Positions 43,145 to 51,734 are shown, counted from the stretch's first letter. The stretch is 64,000 nt of DNA from Saprospiraceae bacterium (GCA_026993525.1 JALWSS010000094.1:1-64000), one strand, 5' to 3'. Notes: a model not told the origin generated them from the sequence alone. Program-made: numbers and translations.

Positions 43145-43741
43145 TTAAAAAGAGGGATCATTTGAATTCCCAAGGTAACAATACTCATCCAAAGCAAAAT
43201 ACTGCCTTTCGTCAATAACATCAACACCGGGAGGCGCATAAAAATAGAAATCTTGAGATTTAATATCCCCAGGATCTTGAGGAGCAGGAGGCTCACTCGT
43301 CCAATCACAAGTTACATTTACATGCACATATACACTATCGTAATTTCCTGGCAATATAGGACTTACTGAAAATTCCAAAATTCCCTGCGACTCCGTACAA
43401 GCATCAAACTCATACACATCTCCCTCATCCCACAGCACGCCGGCGGGGCCATTGCTTAATTGGCAATCAAAGTTGGGAAAAGTGTGGTAAACGCCCACTG
43501 CCCAAATCCAGAAGCTGCCCTGGGGCGGGTCGGCGTCCACTACGGTGGCCCGGCAATGGCAGCCGGGGGTAGGTTCAAACGCTTGTGTCACATTCTTTTC
43601 AAACAACGCCGGATTTTTCAGGATGTCGTAGGTAGTCGGAGGATCGGGTAGTTTCTGAAAGGCCGGAGCGGGGAATTCATCGGGTATTACGTCGTGGTCA
43701 CACCCTGTAAGCAGGGGTAGAATCAAGCATACAATCAGCAA
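43145..43741 (-). CDS. Lipoprotein with a heptamer tract at its 5' end
   Basis: 198 aa from a TTG at 43741 to a stop at 43145. Lipobox Cys14 (ILPLLTGC). The mature part has several Cys and aromatic residues and no recognised domain. With the TTG start the signal peptide has no basic n-region. An ATG at 43817 (MKTFNSSQFS..) would give a normal n-region but is out of frame by one nucleotide across seven TGAGAAC units; loss of one unit joins it in frame. The first third is GC-rich and the last part AT-rich. Confidence 0.6.
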   Translation of the reverse strand: MLIVCLILPLLTGCDHDVIPDEFPAPAFQKLPDPPTTYDILKNPALFEKNVTQAFEPTPGCHCRATVVDADPPQGSFWIWAVGVYHTFPNFDCQLSNGPAGVLWDEGDVYEFDACTESQGILEFSVSPILPGNYDSVYVHVNVTCDWTSEPPAPQDPGDIKSQDFYFYAPPGVDVIDERQYFALDEYCYLGNSNDPSF

Positions 43742-43745
43742 GAAA

Positions 43746-43801
43746 TGAGAAATGAGAACTGAGAACTGAGAACTGAGAACTGAGAACTGAGAACTGAGAA
43801 C
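43746..43801. repeat. Seven perfect TGAGAAC heptamers plus one degenerate
   Basis: Perfect units at 43753-43801 and one degenerate unit TGAGAAA at 43746-43752. On the minus strand they read AGTTCTC without stop codons, between a possible ATG (43817) and the lipoprotein signal peptide. Confidence 0.95.
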
Positions 43802-43939
43802 TGTTAAAAGTTTTCATTGTAAAAAGTTTTTGGTTAAGAGATGACCAAAGTTAAAAAAGCACCGGGAAATATTCGAAGAATATCGGGCAAAAAAAATTCC
43901 TTTTCCTTCCATTTGTATTGTTATGCTTAATTTACCCCC

Positions 43940-44536
43940 ATGCTCTTCCAAAATCCAGTCATCAACACCGAAGAATTGCCGGCTGTGGAGTCGGTGCAGT
44001 TTCAGCGCTTGTCGCCGGCGTGGCGGGTGGTTTCGTACATCAGCACGCTGATCTTTTTTGTTTTTCTTTCGATGGGCTGGGGCTTGTTTTATGTTTTGGC
44101 CGGGGACATTCCGGAGTGGATCACCATGGGTAGCCTGGCCGCCATTCTCGTTTTGTTTCTGCTCAGCATGGTGCTGGTGAGCAGCCGCTACCGCATGGCG
44201 GGCTATGCGCTGCGGGCGCACGACATCATGTACAAAAGGGGGGTGTTCTGGCACAGCACCACCATCATTCCCTACTCCCGCATCCAGCATGTGGAGATCA
44301 GCCAGGGGCCGGTGCAATCGGCATTTGGCATTGCCACGCTGCGCATCTACACCGCCGGCGGTTCCCGCAGCGATTTGAGTATTGAAGGGCTGGAGCGAAA
44401 AAGTGCCGAAGAAATCAAGGAATTGATCACCGGGAAGGTGGCTGCTGCGAAGGGTGCCGAATCTGAGCAGGATGTGGCCGCATTGCGCAGCGAAGAAGAA
44501 AAAGCCGAAGGCACGGATGAGCTGCCAACAGAGTAA
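43940..44536 (+). CDS. PH-domain (bPH2) membrane protein
   Basis: 198 aa. Two membrane helices (residues about 32-55 and 62-82) followed by a bacterial PH domain of the YdbS/YdbT type (YRMAGYALRAHDIMYKRGVFWHSTTIIPYSRIQHVEISQGP is split across the beginning of the domain; short motifs YKRGVFW and SRIQHVEI are diagnostic) and an acidic tail. The function of these proteins is not established. It converges with rimK, 6 bp apart. Confidence 0.85.
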   Translation: MLFQNPVINTEELPAVESVQFQRLSPAWRVVSYISTLIFFVFLSMGWGLFYVLAGDIPEWITMGSLAAILVLFLLSMVLVSSRYRMAGYALRAHDIMYKRGVFWHSTTIIPYSRIQHVEISQGPVQSAFGIATLRIYTAGGSRSDLSIEGLERKSAEEIKELITGKVAAAKGAESEQDVAALRSEEEKAEGTDELPTE

Positions 44537-44542
44537 AACTGA

Positions 44543-45442
44543 TCACCTTTTTTTACTCCTCAGCCGGGAGGCTCCCGCATAGGTATTTTCGACGATGGCA
44601 CCGGCAATGTCTGCGCCGGTGGTGTTTTCGATGCCCTCCAGGCCGGGTGAGGCGTTGACTTCCATTACCAGGGGGCCCCTGTTGCTTCGCAAAATGTCCA
44701 CACCGGCAATTTGCAGGCCGAGCAGGCGGGTGGCCTTCAGCACCAGGTTGGTTTCGTGGTGGGTCAGTTTTACGTTGAAGCTTTCGGCGCCCCGGTGCAG
44801 GTTGGAGCGGAATTCGCCGGCGGCTGCCACCCGGATCATGGAGGCCACCACCGAGCGGCCCACCACGAAGGCCCGTACGTCAGAGCCGGCAGCTTCGGCA
44901 ATGTATTCCTGCAGGATGACGGGTTGGTTCAGCTTGGCAAAGACCTCCGCCAGAGAAACTGCCATCTGCTGGCTTTCCGCAAGGATGACCCCGATGCCAT
45001 GGGTGCTTTCCAGCATTTTGATGACCACAGGGGCTCCTCCGAGTTTTTCCACCAGGTAGGGCACGGCCTCCGGGTTGCCGGCGATGAAAGTCCGGGGCAC
45101 CGGAACGCCATTGGCACTGAGGTGCTGAAGGCATTTGAGCTTGTCACGGGCCATCAGCAAGGCCTCGGAGCGGGTGGCCGTGTACACCCCCATGAGCTCA
45201 AAATGCCGGATCACCGCAGCGCCGTAATCCGTAAGCGAGGCCCCGATGCGCGGGATCACGGCATCTACACCGCTCAGTTTTTCGCCCTCGTAATAGACCT
45301 GCGGCTTTTCGTCGTCAATGAGCAGGTGACAGCGCTGGTGGTCAATGATGCGCACATTGTGCCCCCGCAACCGGGCTGCCCGGAAGAGGCTCTGGGTGCT
45401 GTAAAGCGCTGACCCTCTGGATAATATGGCGAGATTGAACAC
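44543..45442 (-). CDS. rimK: RimK-type ATP-grasp ligase, GTG start
   Basis: 299 aa, the usual RimK length. The conserved N-terminus LAILSRGSALYST follows the GTG at 45442; the alternative is a TTG at 45511 with an unmatched extension. ATP-grasp motifs: VVIKMLESTHGIGVILAE, PVILQEYIAEAAGSDVRAFVVG, and the metal-binding MEVNASPGLEGIE. In E. coli RimK adds glutamates to ribosomal protein S6; related enzymes ligate amino acids to other substrates, so the target is uncertain. Confidence 0.88.
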   Translation of the reverse strand: MFNLAILSRGSALYSTQSLFRAARLRGHNVRIIDHQRCHLLIDDEKPQVYYEGEKLSGVDAVIPRIGASLTDYGAAVIRHFELMGVYTATRSEALLMARDKLKCLQHLSANGVPVPRTFIAGNPEAVPYLVEKLGGAPVVIKMLESTHGIGVILAESQQMAVSLAEVFAKLNQPVILQEYIAEAAGSDVRAFVVGRSVVASMIRVAAAGEFRSNLHRGAESFNVKLTHHETNLVLKATRLLGLQIAGVDILRSNRGPLVMEVNASPGLEGIENTTGADIAGAIVENTYAGASRLRSKKR

Positions 45443-45567
45443 GGGGTATGAATTGTTGGTTTTCCGGACCTTGCAACTGCCCGGCCGACAAATGTGCTTT
45501 AAAATTGCCAATTCCTGCTAACTTGCCCCACGCTGAATTGTAACCGGGAGGTTTTTACTGTGGGGTT

Positions 45568-45602
45568 GATCCCGATCCCGAAACCCTTCGGGATCAGGGA
45601 TC
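45568..45602. repeat. Hairpin upstream of the UMF1-type MFS gene
   Basis: Near-perfect inverted repeat GATCCCGATCCCGAA / TTCGGGATCAGGGATC around a short loop, 50 bp before the start at 45653. It belongs to the same CCCGA-type hairpin class found throughout the gaps of the window. Confidence 0.65.
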
Positions 45603-45652
45603 GCCGCAAAACCACTTCGTTTTTTAGTTTATCATTCGCCAAGCATTGAAGC

Positions 45653-46939
45653 ATGAACAACACCCACACTGCCGTTGAACAGAACAATCCCCGCACCATC
45701 AACGGTTGGGCCTTTTTCGACTGGGCCAACAGCGCCTATGCCCTCGTGATTACGGTGGCCATTTTTCCCGGCTATTTCCTGGCTGTCACAGACGACACCT
45801 TCCGGCTTTTCGGCATGGAGATGACCGACAGTGCGCTGTACGCCTTTGCGGTGTCGGCGGCTTACCTGCTCATTGCGATGATGTCGCCGCTGCTGTCGGG
45901 TATTGCCGATTACGGTGGGCGCAAGATGTGGTTCCTGAAATTCTTCACCACCATGGGGGCCATTTCCTGCATCTCCATGTGGTTTTTCACCAACATGGCC
46001 ACCCTGCCGCTGGGCACCATTGCCTTCATGCTGGCCACCATCGGTTTTGCCGGGGGCATCGTGTTTTACAACGCCTACCTGCCCATCATCGCCACCGAGG
46101 ACCAGTACGACCGGGTGAGCGCCCGGGGCTTCTCGTACGGCTACATCGGCAGTGTCATCCTGCTGATTGCCAACCTGGTGACGATCACCTTTTACGAAGA
46201 GCTGGGTTTCAGGGATGAAAGCATGGCCGTCAGGCTTTCCTTCGTAATGGTGGGGCTGTGGTGGCTGGGTTTTGCGCAGATTCCCTTCCGAAGGCTGCCA
46301 CCGGATTCAAAACTTATTTCTGAAGACAATCTGCTGAATAAGGGTTTTCAGGAACTGAAAAAAGTCTGGCACCAACTGACCCATTTCAAAAACACCAAGC
46401 GCTTTCTGATTTCTTTTTTCTTCTACAATGCCGGGGTACAAACGGTGCTTTTCCTGGCTGCCACCTTTGCCGAAAAAGAGCTCCAGTTCAAAACCAGCGA
46501 TCTGATCATTCTCATCCTCATTCTGCAACTGGTGGCCATCGTCGGGGCCACGTTCTTCGCAAGGGTGTCCGACTGGCGGGGCAACAAGTTCTCCCTGGCG
46601 GTTATGATTATCATCTGGATGCTCATCTGTGGCATTGCCTACATCGTTTCCAGCAAGATGGAATTTTACATCCTTGCCGGGGCTGTCGGTCTGGTGATGG
46701 GGGGCATCCAAAGTCTTTCACGAAGCACCTACTCCAAACTGATACCGGAAAACACGCCCGATACGGCTTCCTGGTTCAGTTTTTACGACGTGCTCGACAA
46801 GGTCAGCACCATGCTGGGCACCTTTGGCTTTGGCATCGTGCAGTTGACCGGCGGCATGAGAAGTGCCGTGCTGGCACTTGCGGTTTTCTTCGTCATCGGC
46901 CTGATCATCCTGGGCTTCACCCGCATTGCAAGGGCCTGA
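45653..46939 (+). CDS. UMF1-family MFS transporter
   Basis: 428 aa with about 12 helices. The N-terminus INGWAFFDWANSAYALVI is characteristic of the UMF1/Atg22-like family, and the loop ADYGGRKMWFL follows helix 3. In fungi Atg22 exports amino acids from vacuoles; bacterial substrates are unknown. Confidence 0.88.
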   Translation: MNNTHTAVEQNNPRTINGWAFFDWANSAYALVITVAIFPGYFLAVTDDTFRLFGMEMTDSALYAFAVSAAYLLIAMMSPLLSGIADYGGRKMWFLKFFTTMGAISCISMWFFTNMATLPLGTIAFMLATIGFAGGIVFYNAYLPIIATEDQYDRVSARGFSYGYIGSVILLIANLVTITFYEELGFRDESMAVRLSFVMVGLWWLGFAQIPFRRLPPDSKLISEDNLLNKGFQELKKVWHQLTHFKNTKRFLISFFFYNAGVQTVLFLAATFAEKELQFKTSDLIILILILQLVAIVGATFFARVSDWRGNKFSLAVMIIIWMLICGIAYIVSSKMEFYILAGAVGLVMGGIQSLSRSTYSKLIPENTPDTASWFSFYDVLDKVSTMLGTFGFGIVQLTGGMRSAVLALAVFFVIGLIILGFTRIARA

Positions 46940-47067
46940 AATGACGGCCGCATTGCGACGAAAGTCATTTGTTGGAAAAGAATGACAAACATCCTCGACA
47001 TTGGTCTGTGCATTGATTAGCTTTGCCCTGCGATACCAGAAACCGAAAAACCAAACCCACAAAAGCT

Positions 47068-47934
47068 ATGACCCCCAGGCAGTCCACCCTTCAGGGCACC
47101 CTCTTAAGCCGGCTGTTCAGACATCACCACCCCAATGCCTCTTCCGGTATTCAATTCTCTTTTTTTCATTTTTCATTTTTTATCGTCGCAATGGCGTGCT
47201 GCCTGCTGGCACCGGCACGGTCAATGGCCCAGGACACCCTGCTGTTCGAGGGCAAATGGAAATTGCCCGTTGTCATCGAAGAAGAAAACGAATACGAAGT
47301 GATCTACCGGAAGGCCGATTGGGTGAACAGCCCGCTGTACGTCATCGAGAAGCGCTTTATCACCGAAATCAACTATCTGGACACCCTGGAAGCGGCAAAA
47401 AAATTCAAGTCACGCCCTTTCGACGGCAGCAACATTGACCTGTGGGTGAAGCCCCTCGACAGCAACACGGTGATGCTTCGGGGCCGCCTGCTGCACATGG
47501 ACGACACCATGCTCATGGTGCGCCACCGGGGCAGTTTCATGGAGGGAAAGCCCAAAATCCGCTCTGAGTTGGTTTCCGTCATCACCTACGATCAGATCCA
47601 AAAGCTGGAATACCGCAAGCGCAGCAAAATGCGAAAGAGCGCTTTCATCGGTGCGGCCACAGGGCTCGTTGCCGGCACCCTGACGGGGCTGCTCCTTTTC
47701 AACGACACACCTGCCTGCGAAAACAGCGGCATCGATGGCAAACCTCCCTGCGACCCCAACCTGAAAAGCCCCCTGACACGCGTTGAGAAATCCCTCATCC
47801 TGGGGGCGGGTGCGGCGGCCGGTGGCTTTGTCACGGGCGGCATGATCGGCGGGGTGCGCATCAAATTCACCATCGGCGGCAACAAAGACCGGTACAACCA
47901 GGCCATTCCCCACATATTGCGGTCATTGAACTGA
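47068..47934 (+). CDS. Exported protein with glycine-zipper segment
   Basis: 288 aa starting MTPRQSTLQG. A long n-region is followed by a signal-peptide core FSFFHFSFFIVAMACC, encoded partly by TTTTTCA repeats, and cleavage near SMAQ. The mature part has a beta-rich domain (EYEVIYRKADWVN, DTMLMVRHRG) and two glycine-zipper stretches (GAATGLVAGTLTGLLLF and GAGAAAGGFVTGGMIGG) that may sit in or on a membrane. Family not recognised. The ATG at 47068 was preferred over a TTG at 47023. Confidence 0.6.
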   Translation: MTPRQSTLQGTLLSRLFRHHHPNASSGIQFSFFHFSFFIVAMACCLLAPARSMAQDTLLFEGKWKLPVVIEEENEYEVIYRKADWVNSPLYVIEKRFITEINYLDTLEAAKKFKSRPFDGSNIDLWVKPLDSNTVMLRGRLLHMDDTMLMVRHRGSFMEGKPKIRSELVSVITYDQIQKLEYRKRSKMRKSAFIGAATGLVAGTLTGLLLFNDTPACENSGIDGKPPCDPNLKSPLTRVEKSLILGAGAAAGGFVTGGMIGGVRIKFTIGGNKDRYNQAIPHILRSLN

Positions 47935-48014
47935 GTGAAGGTGCATTTGTTCATGTGGCGTGACCCCCACGGGGGTACCCGTCACAAAGGAGAAACAACT
48001 ATTCACGCATTTTC

Positions 48015-48022
48015 TATTTTTG
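48015..48022 (+). promoter_or_regulatory. TAnnTTTG -7 box of panD
   Basis: TATTTTTG, 8 nt before the panD ATG, so transcription would start very close to the start codon. Confidence 0.35.
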
Positions 48023-48029
48023 CGCCGCT

Positions 48030-48383
48030 ATGATGATAACGGTATTTAAGTCGAAGATTCACAGAGCTAAAATTACAGAGGCCAACCTCAATTATGTGGG
48101 CAGTGTCACCATTGACGAGGCCCTGATGGAAGCCGCCAATCTGATAGAAGGAGAAAAGGTGCAAATCGTGAACAACAACAACGGTGAGCGCCTGGAAACC
48201 TATGTGATCAGGGGCCCGCGCAACTCCGGTGTGCTCTGCCTGAACGGTGCGGCAGCCCGCAAAGCCCAGCCCGGTGACATCGTCATCATCATCTCTTACG
48301 CAATGATGACGCCCGAAGAAGCCAGGAACTTTAAACCGGCCACTGTTTTCCCCGACGAAAACAACCGGCTGCCACAGAACTGA
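48030..48383 (+). CDS. panD: Aspartate 1-decarboxylase precursor
   Basis: 117 aa. Makes beta-alanine for pantothenate. The self-processing site Gly24-Ser25 (NYVGSVTID) yields the pyruvoyl group; the catalytic N-terminus [12 protein letters not shown] (Lys9) and [12 protein letters not shown] are standard. Followed 52 bp later by a flippase-like gene. Confidence 0.96.
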   Translation: MMITVFKSKIHRAKITEANLNYVGSVTIDEALMEAANLIEGEKVQIVNNNNGERLETYVIRGPRNSGVLCLNGAAARKAQPGDIVIIISYAMMTPEEARNFKPATVFPDENNRLPQN

Positions 48384-48434
48384 CCGCTACCAGACACGAC
48401 ACCCTGAGGAGGCAGCAAGCAGCAACGTACCAGC

Positions 48435-49508
48435 GTGAACAAGACCCTTTCCAATATCCTGAAGTTTTTGTTTTTCCTCAGCCTGGGTGCAGGAATCCTT
48501 TTTCTCGTTTACAAAGGACAAAACGAAGCTTTCCTTGCCGACTGCGCCCAAAGGGGCATTCCCGGGGAGGAGTGCAAGCTGATGGACAAGCTCCTCAACG
48601 ATTTCAAATCGGTGCGATTCGGGTGGATCGGGATGGTGCTGCTGGCCTTTGTCGTCAGCAACTTCAACCGGAGTGTTAAATGGCTGATCCTGTTGCGCCC
48701 CCTGGGTTACCGGCCCCGCTTCATCAATGCCTTGCTGTCCATCCTGGTGGGCTACTTCGCCAACCTGGGTTTGCCCAGAATGGGCGAGGTGGTTAGAGCC
48801 GGCGTGCTGGCCAGGTATGAAAAACTACCCGCCGAAAAAGTAATGGGAACCATCGTGGTGGACCGGGTGGTGGACCTGGTGTTGATGGCGATGGCTTTTG
48901 GCCTGGTGCTCATATTCGAATACGACAAAATAGCCTTTTACCTCTCAGAACTTTCCGGAACGGAAAAGGAGTCTTCCGGCCCGGGATGGCCCATGATCCT
49001 TGGAATCTTACTCTTTGTCCTGTTCGTTTTGGTTATTATCTTCAGAAAAAGGCTGAAGAAAACAGCCCTGTACGAAAGGGTTTACAAGCTGTTTTTTGGA
49101 TTTTACGAAGGCCTGATGAGCGTCAGAAAGCTGGATGCTCCCGGCTGGTTCATCTTTCACAGTGTGAGCATCTGGGTGCTGTATTTTTTGATGACCTGGT
49201 TTGGTTTTAAGGCCTTCGGCCCAACGGCGCACCTGGGCATCAGTGCTGCGCTGACCGTTTTCGCTTTCGGCACATTGGGCATGGTCATTCCCTCGCCGGG
49301 TGGCATGGGCACCTTCCACGCCATGGTCATCGCTGCGCTTACCTTGTTTTACAACATCAAGGGCGATGATGCCTTATCCGCTGCCAACATCATTTTCTTT
49401 TCGGTTTCCATAGGGTTCAACGTGCTGCTGGGCTTACTTTCACTCATCTCGCTTCCCATTATCAACAAAGACTATAACCCTTCCCACAAATCAACTGCCA
49501 CACCATGA
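48435..49508 (+). CDS. Flippase-like / LPG-synthase TM-region protein, second copy in window
   Basis: 357 aa with about eight helices and the family motif LGLPRMGEVVRAGVLARYEK. Starts at GTG 48435; no ATG fits better. It overlaps the start of hldE by 4 bp, which suggests a role in envelope lipid or LPS traffic, though that is only context. It is a distant paralogue of the protein at 3647. Confidence 0.78.
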   Translation: MNKTLSNILKFLFFLSLGAGILFLVYKGQNEAFLADCAQRGIPGEECKLMDKLLNDFKSVRFGWIGMVLLAFVVSNFNRSVKWLILLRPLGYRPRFINALLSILVGYFANLGLPRMGEVVRAGVLARYEKLPAEKVMGTIVVDRVVDLVLMAMAFGLVLIFEYDKIAFYLSELSGTEKESSGPGWPMILGILLFVLFVLVIIFRKRLKKTALYERVYKLFFGFYEGLMSVRKLDAPGWFIFHSVSIWVLYFLMTWFGFKAFGPTAHLGISAALTVFAFGTLGMVIPSPGGMGTFHAMVIAALTLFYNIKGDDALSAANIIFFSVSIGFNVLLGLLSLISLPIINKDYNPSHKSTATP

Positions 49509-50017
49509 AGCACATCGAAGTGTTACAATCCAAAATCATGGACCTTGAAAAGGCGCAGAAACAGGTGGCCGCCTGGCGCATCAACGACGACCGCATCGTT
49601 TTTACCAACGGTTGTTTCGACCTGCCCCATCCGGGCCATGTGCAGTACCTGGCACAGGCCCGGGACCTTGGCAACCGGCTCGTGGTTGGCCTCAATTCCG
49701 ATGCTTCCGTAAAGAAGCTGAAAGGCCCCGACCGCCCCGTGCAGAATCAAAACTCACGGGCCCTGATCCTGGCCGGCCTCGCCACCGTTGACCTCATCGT
49801 CATTTTTGACGAAGACACGCCGCTCAACCTCATCAAGGCCATCCAACCCGATGTGCTGGTGAAAGGCGGCGACTGGCCCACAGACCAGATCGTGGGCGCT
49901 GATGCGGTCAAAGCCAACGGAGGCCAGGTGCTCAGCCTCCCCTTCACCGAAGGACACTCAACAAGTGAGTTGATTGAGAAGATGAGGAATCGAGGATGTG
50001 AGGAAGTGAGGAATTGA
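49505..50017 (+). CDS. hldE: D-glycero-beta-D-manno-heptose 1-phosphate adenylyltransferase
   Basis: 170 aa, the C-terminal (RfaE2-type) half only, as a free-standing enzyme that makes ADP-heptose for LPS core. Nucleotidyltransferase motifs TNGCFDLPHPGHVQYL (HxGH), VGLNSDASVKKLKGPDRP and VKGGDWP are present. The native end is probably near TSELIEK; the last ten residues (RNRGCEEVRN) and the stop are encoded by GAGGAAGT-type repeats. Confidence 0.92.
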   Translation: MKHIEVLQSKIMDLEKAQKQVAAWRINDDRIVFTNGCFDLPHPGHVQYLAQARDLGNRLVVGLNSDASVKKLKGPDRPVQNQNSRALILAGLATVDLIVIFDEDTPLNLIKAIQPDVLVKGGDWPTDQIVGADAVKANGGQVLSLPFTEGHSTSELIEKMRNRGCEEVRN

Positions 50018-50190
50018 GGAATTGAGGAGGCGAAGCATTCGTTATAGCAAGTGTTGAGCGCAGCGGCACTTGCAAATTCCCATTGTACGGCAAGTGACGT
50101 CTCGCCAGGCTCGACTTAACACTTGCCGGAACGGGGTTGATTGAGAAGATGAGGAATCGAGGAAGTGAGGAATTGAGGAGGCAAAGCATC
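49969..50190. repeat. Duplicated hldE 3' end flanking a small inverted-repeat element
   Basis: GTTGATTGAGAAGATGAGGA and the following bases (49969-49996) recur at 50136-50163, and both are followed by TGAGGAATTGAGGAGGC. Between them are nested inverted repeats GCAAGTGTT (50047-50055) / AACACTTGC (50118-50126) and CACTTGC (50067-50073) / GCAAGTG (50090-50096). Confidence 0.85.
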
Positions 50191-50370
50191 GAACTGAAAA
50201 AGTTTGCGCAGGCGCCTAGGGCCTCAATTTCTCAAAAGGTGGCCAGAGGCCGCTACTCAGGTGCGTCAACGAGCAAAGCTCGTGACGAGCCGCAGGATTT
50301 TCATTGTGAACAACAGGGATCAAATCTTCAGTTCCTCTCCCGACGAATGTCGGGATCAGTTCCTCAGCTC

Positions 50371-50592
50371 CTCAATTCCTGAGTCCCCCGATCCCGAAGG
50401 CTTTCGGGCTATCGGGGTAAAAAGGCATTTTCTTTTAAAATTGGCGCAAGTTCCGTTGGCTATGAGAAATCGGAAGGACCCTAAATTATTGATTTATAGA
50501 TATTTAGAGGCGATCGGGCGCAACCTCGCTAAACCTCTCTAAACTTCTCTAAACCTCTCTCAACCTCTGAGCGCACTTTTTGCAGTGCGCTC
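50371..50592 (-). repeat. Interspersed element of about 230 bp, copy B
   Basis: Minus-strand copy of the element at 24063-24297. It has both end hairpins (GAGCGCACT/AGTGCGCTC at 50569-50592, CCCCGATAGCCCGAAAG-type at about 50385-50417) and the AT-rich middle. Similarity by eye is about 80 percent. Confidence 0.85.
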
Positions 50593-50631
50593 ATTCCTCA
50601 GTTCTTCAATTCCTCAGTTCCTCAGTTCCTC

Positions 50632-50691
50632 TCCCGACATCCCAAAAGCCGATACCGAAAGCTTTCGGTATCGGCTTTTGGGATGTCGGGA
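50632..50691. repeat. Perfect 60-bp palindrome downstream of the Crp/Fnr gene
   Basis: Two perfect 30-bp arms with no spacer, centre AAAG|CTTT between 50661 and 50662; the arms start TCCCGACATCCCAAAAGCCG. It lies 13 bp beyond the crp-type stop and could serve as a terminator or as a DNA cruciform site. Confidence 0.95.
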
Positions 50692-50704
50692 TCACTTCCC
50701 CATT

Positions 50705-51397
50705 TCAATGCGGCACCAGTTTTTGCAGGGCCTCCAGGTCTCTGACCAGCAGGCGTTTGCGGTTGTAGGTGATCAGGTTGCTTTTTTCCAGTTCATTCAA
50801 CACCGTGGTAACGGTTTGGCGGGAGGTGGCCGTGAGGCTGGCGATGTCCTGGTGGGTGAGAAACTTGCGGACGATATGCTCATAACCGATGCGTTGGCCT
50901 TTTTCATTGGCGAGGTTCACCAAAAATTCAATGATCCGGGTTCGGGAATCTTTGAAAACCAGTGATTGCAGGCGTTGTTCCATTGCCAGCATGCGGTTGC
51001 CGATGATTTTCATCAGGTAAAAGCTCAACCCCCGTTGCTCACGCATCAGGCTTTTCATTGTGTCCACAGTGAGTACACAGCAGGTGGTATCTTCCATGGC
51101 CAGGGCAAAATGACGGCGGTTACGGGCTCCCGTCAAGGGCAATTCCCCAAATAACTCGCCCTTGTCAATGATGCTCAGGGTGATTTCCTTTCCGGATTCA
51201 TTGAAGGTTCCGATTTTGATCCTTCCTTCTTCTACCAGAAAAATCTTGTCGGCATACTCACCCGGCAGGAAGATGTATTGGCCCTTCGGGAAAATCCGGT
51301 GCTCAAGTTTACCTGCCGCTTCACCCAGTTTTGTCGGGCAGAACAGGTTCTGAAGGTTGACTTCCTCGAGGTACCAGAATTGTTGGGCATTTGCCAT
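50705..51397 (-). CDS. Crp/Fnr family transcriptional regulator
   Basis: 230 aa. N-terminal cyclic-nucleotide-binding beta-roll (residues about 25-140; FLPGEYADKIFLVEEGRIKI and GELFGELPL) and a C-terminal winged helix whose recognition region is THQDIASLTATSRQTVTTVLN. The effector-site Arg/Ser pair of Crp is not obvious, and there is no N-terminal Cys cluster for an iron-sulfur centre, so it is a Bacteroidota-type Crp/Fnr protein with unknown ligand. The start MANAQQFWYLEEV at 51397 was chosen; the frame upstream is unlikely coding. Confidence 0.9.
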   Translation of the reverse strand: MANAQQFWYLEEVNLQNLFCPTKLGEAAGKLEHRIFPKGQYIFLPGEYADKIFLVEEGRIKIGTFNESGKEITLSIIDKGELFGELPLTGARNRRHFALAMEDTTCCVLTVDTMKSLMREQRGLSFYLMKIIGNRMLAMEQRLQSLVFKDSRTRIIEFLVNLANEKGQRIGYEHIVRKFLTHQDIASLTATSRQTVTTVLNELEKSNLITYNRKRLLVRDLEALQKLVPH

Positions 51398-51734
51398 GAT
51401 TGGAGATTTGGTTGAAAGTAGTTGTATCAACACGGAACATGGTCTCAGGTTGTTCAAATTCCCATTGACCAGGGAATCATTGTCTTTGGAACAACAAAAA
51501 GTGAAACGTGTGATACTTTTTCGTACTTTCGGCGTTGTAAAGAATGTCACACAATTGAACACCAACCGGTAAAATCTTTAATGAGGAATACCCTGCTTTG
51601 GGGCCTTCGGAAGGAATTTAAAAAGTGTTGACGAATCTCATGGAAATTCCGTTTGGTAAAACTATATTTGCCAAAGAGTCAACGACAGAGAATTTAAAAC
51701 GTTAAATCCTCTGCCTAACCAAAAATCTTGACGA
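51398..51734. other. Divergent gap with -7 box
   Basis: 337 bp between the Crp/Fnr gene and the small protein gene. TATATTTG at 51663-51670 matches TAnnTTTG and resembles the context of the box at 16727 (both are followed by GCAAAG/CCAAAG and GTCAAC). No gene is supported. Confidence 0.45.

Noticed and set aside
43746-43817. Short peptide from the ATG at 43817 as an independent gene
   Set aside because: In the present frame it ends after about 40 codons within the lipoprotein gene and is mostly repeat-encoded; it makes sense only as the out-of-frame start of the lipoprotein.
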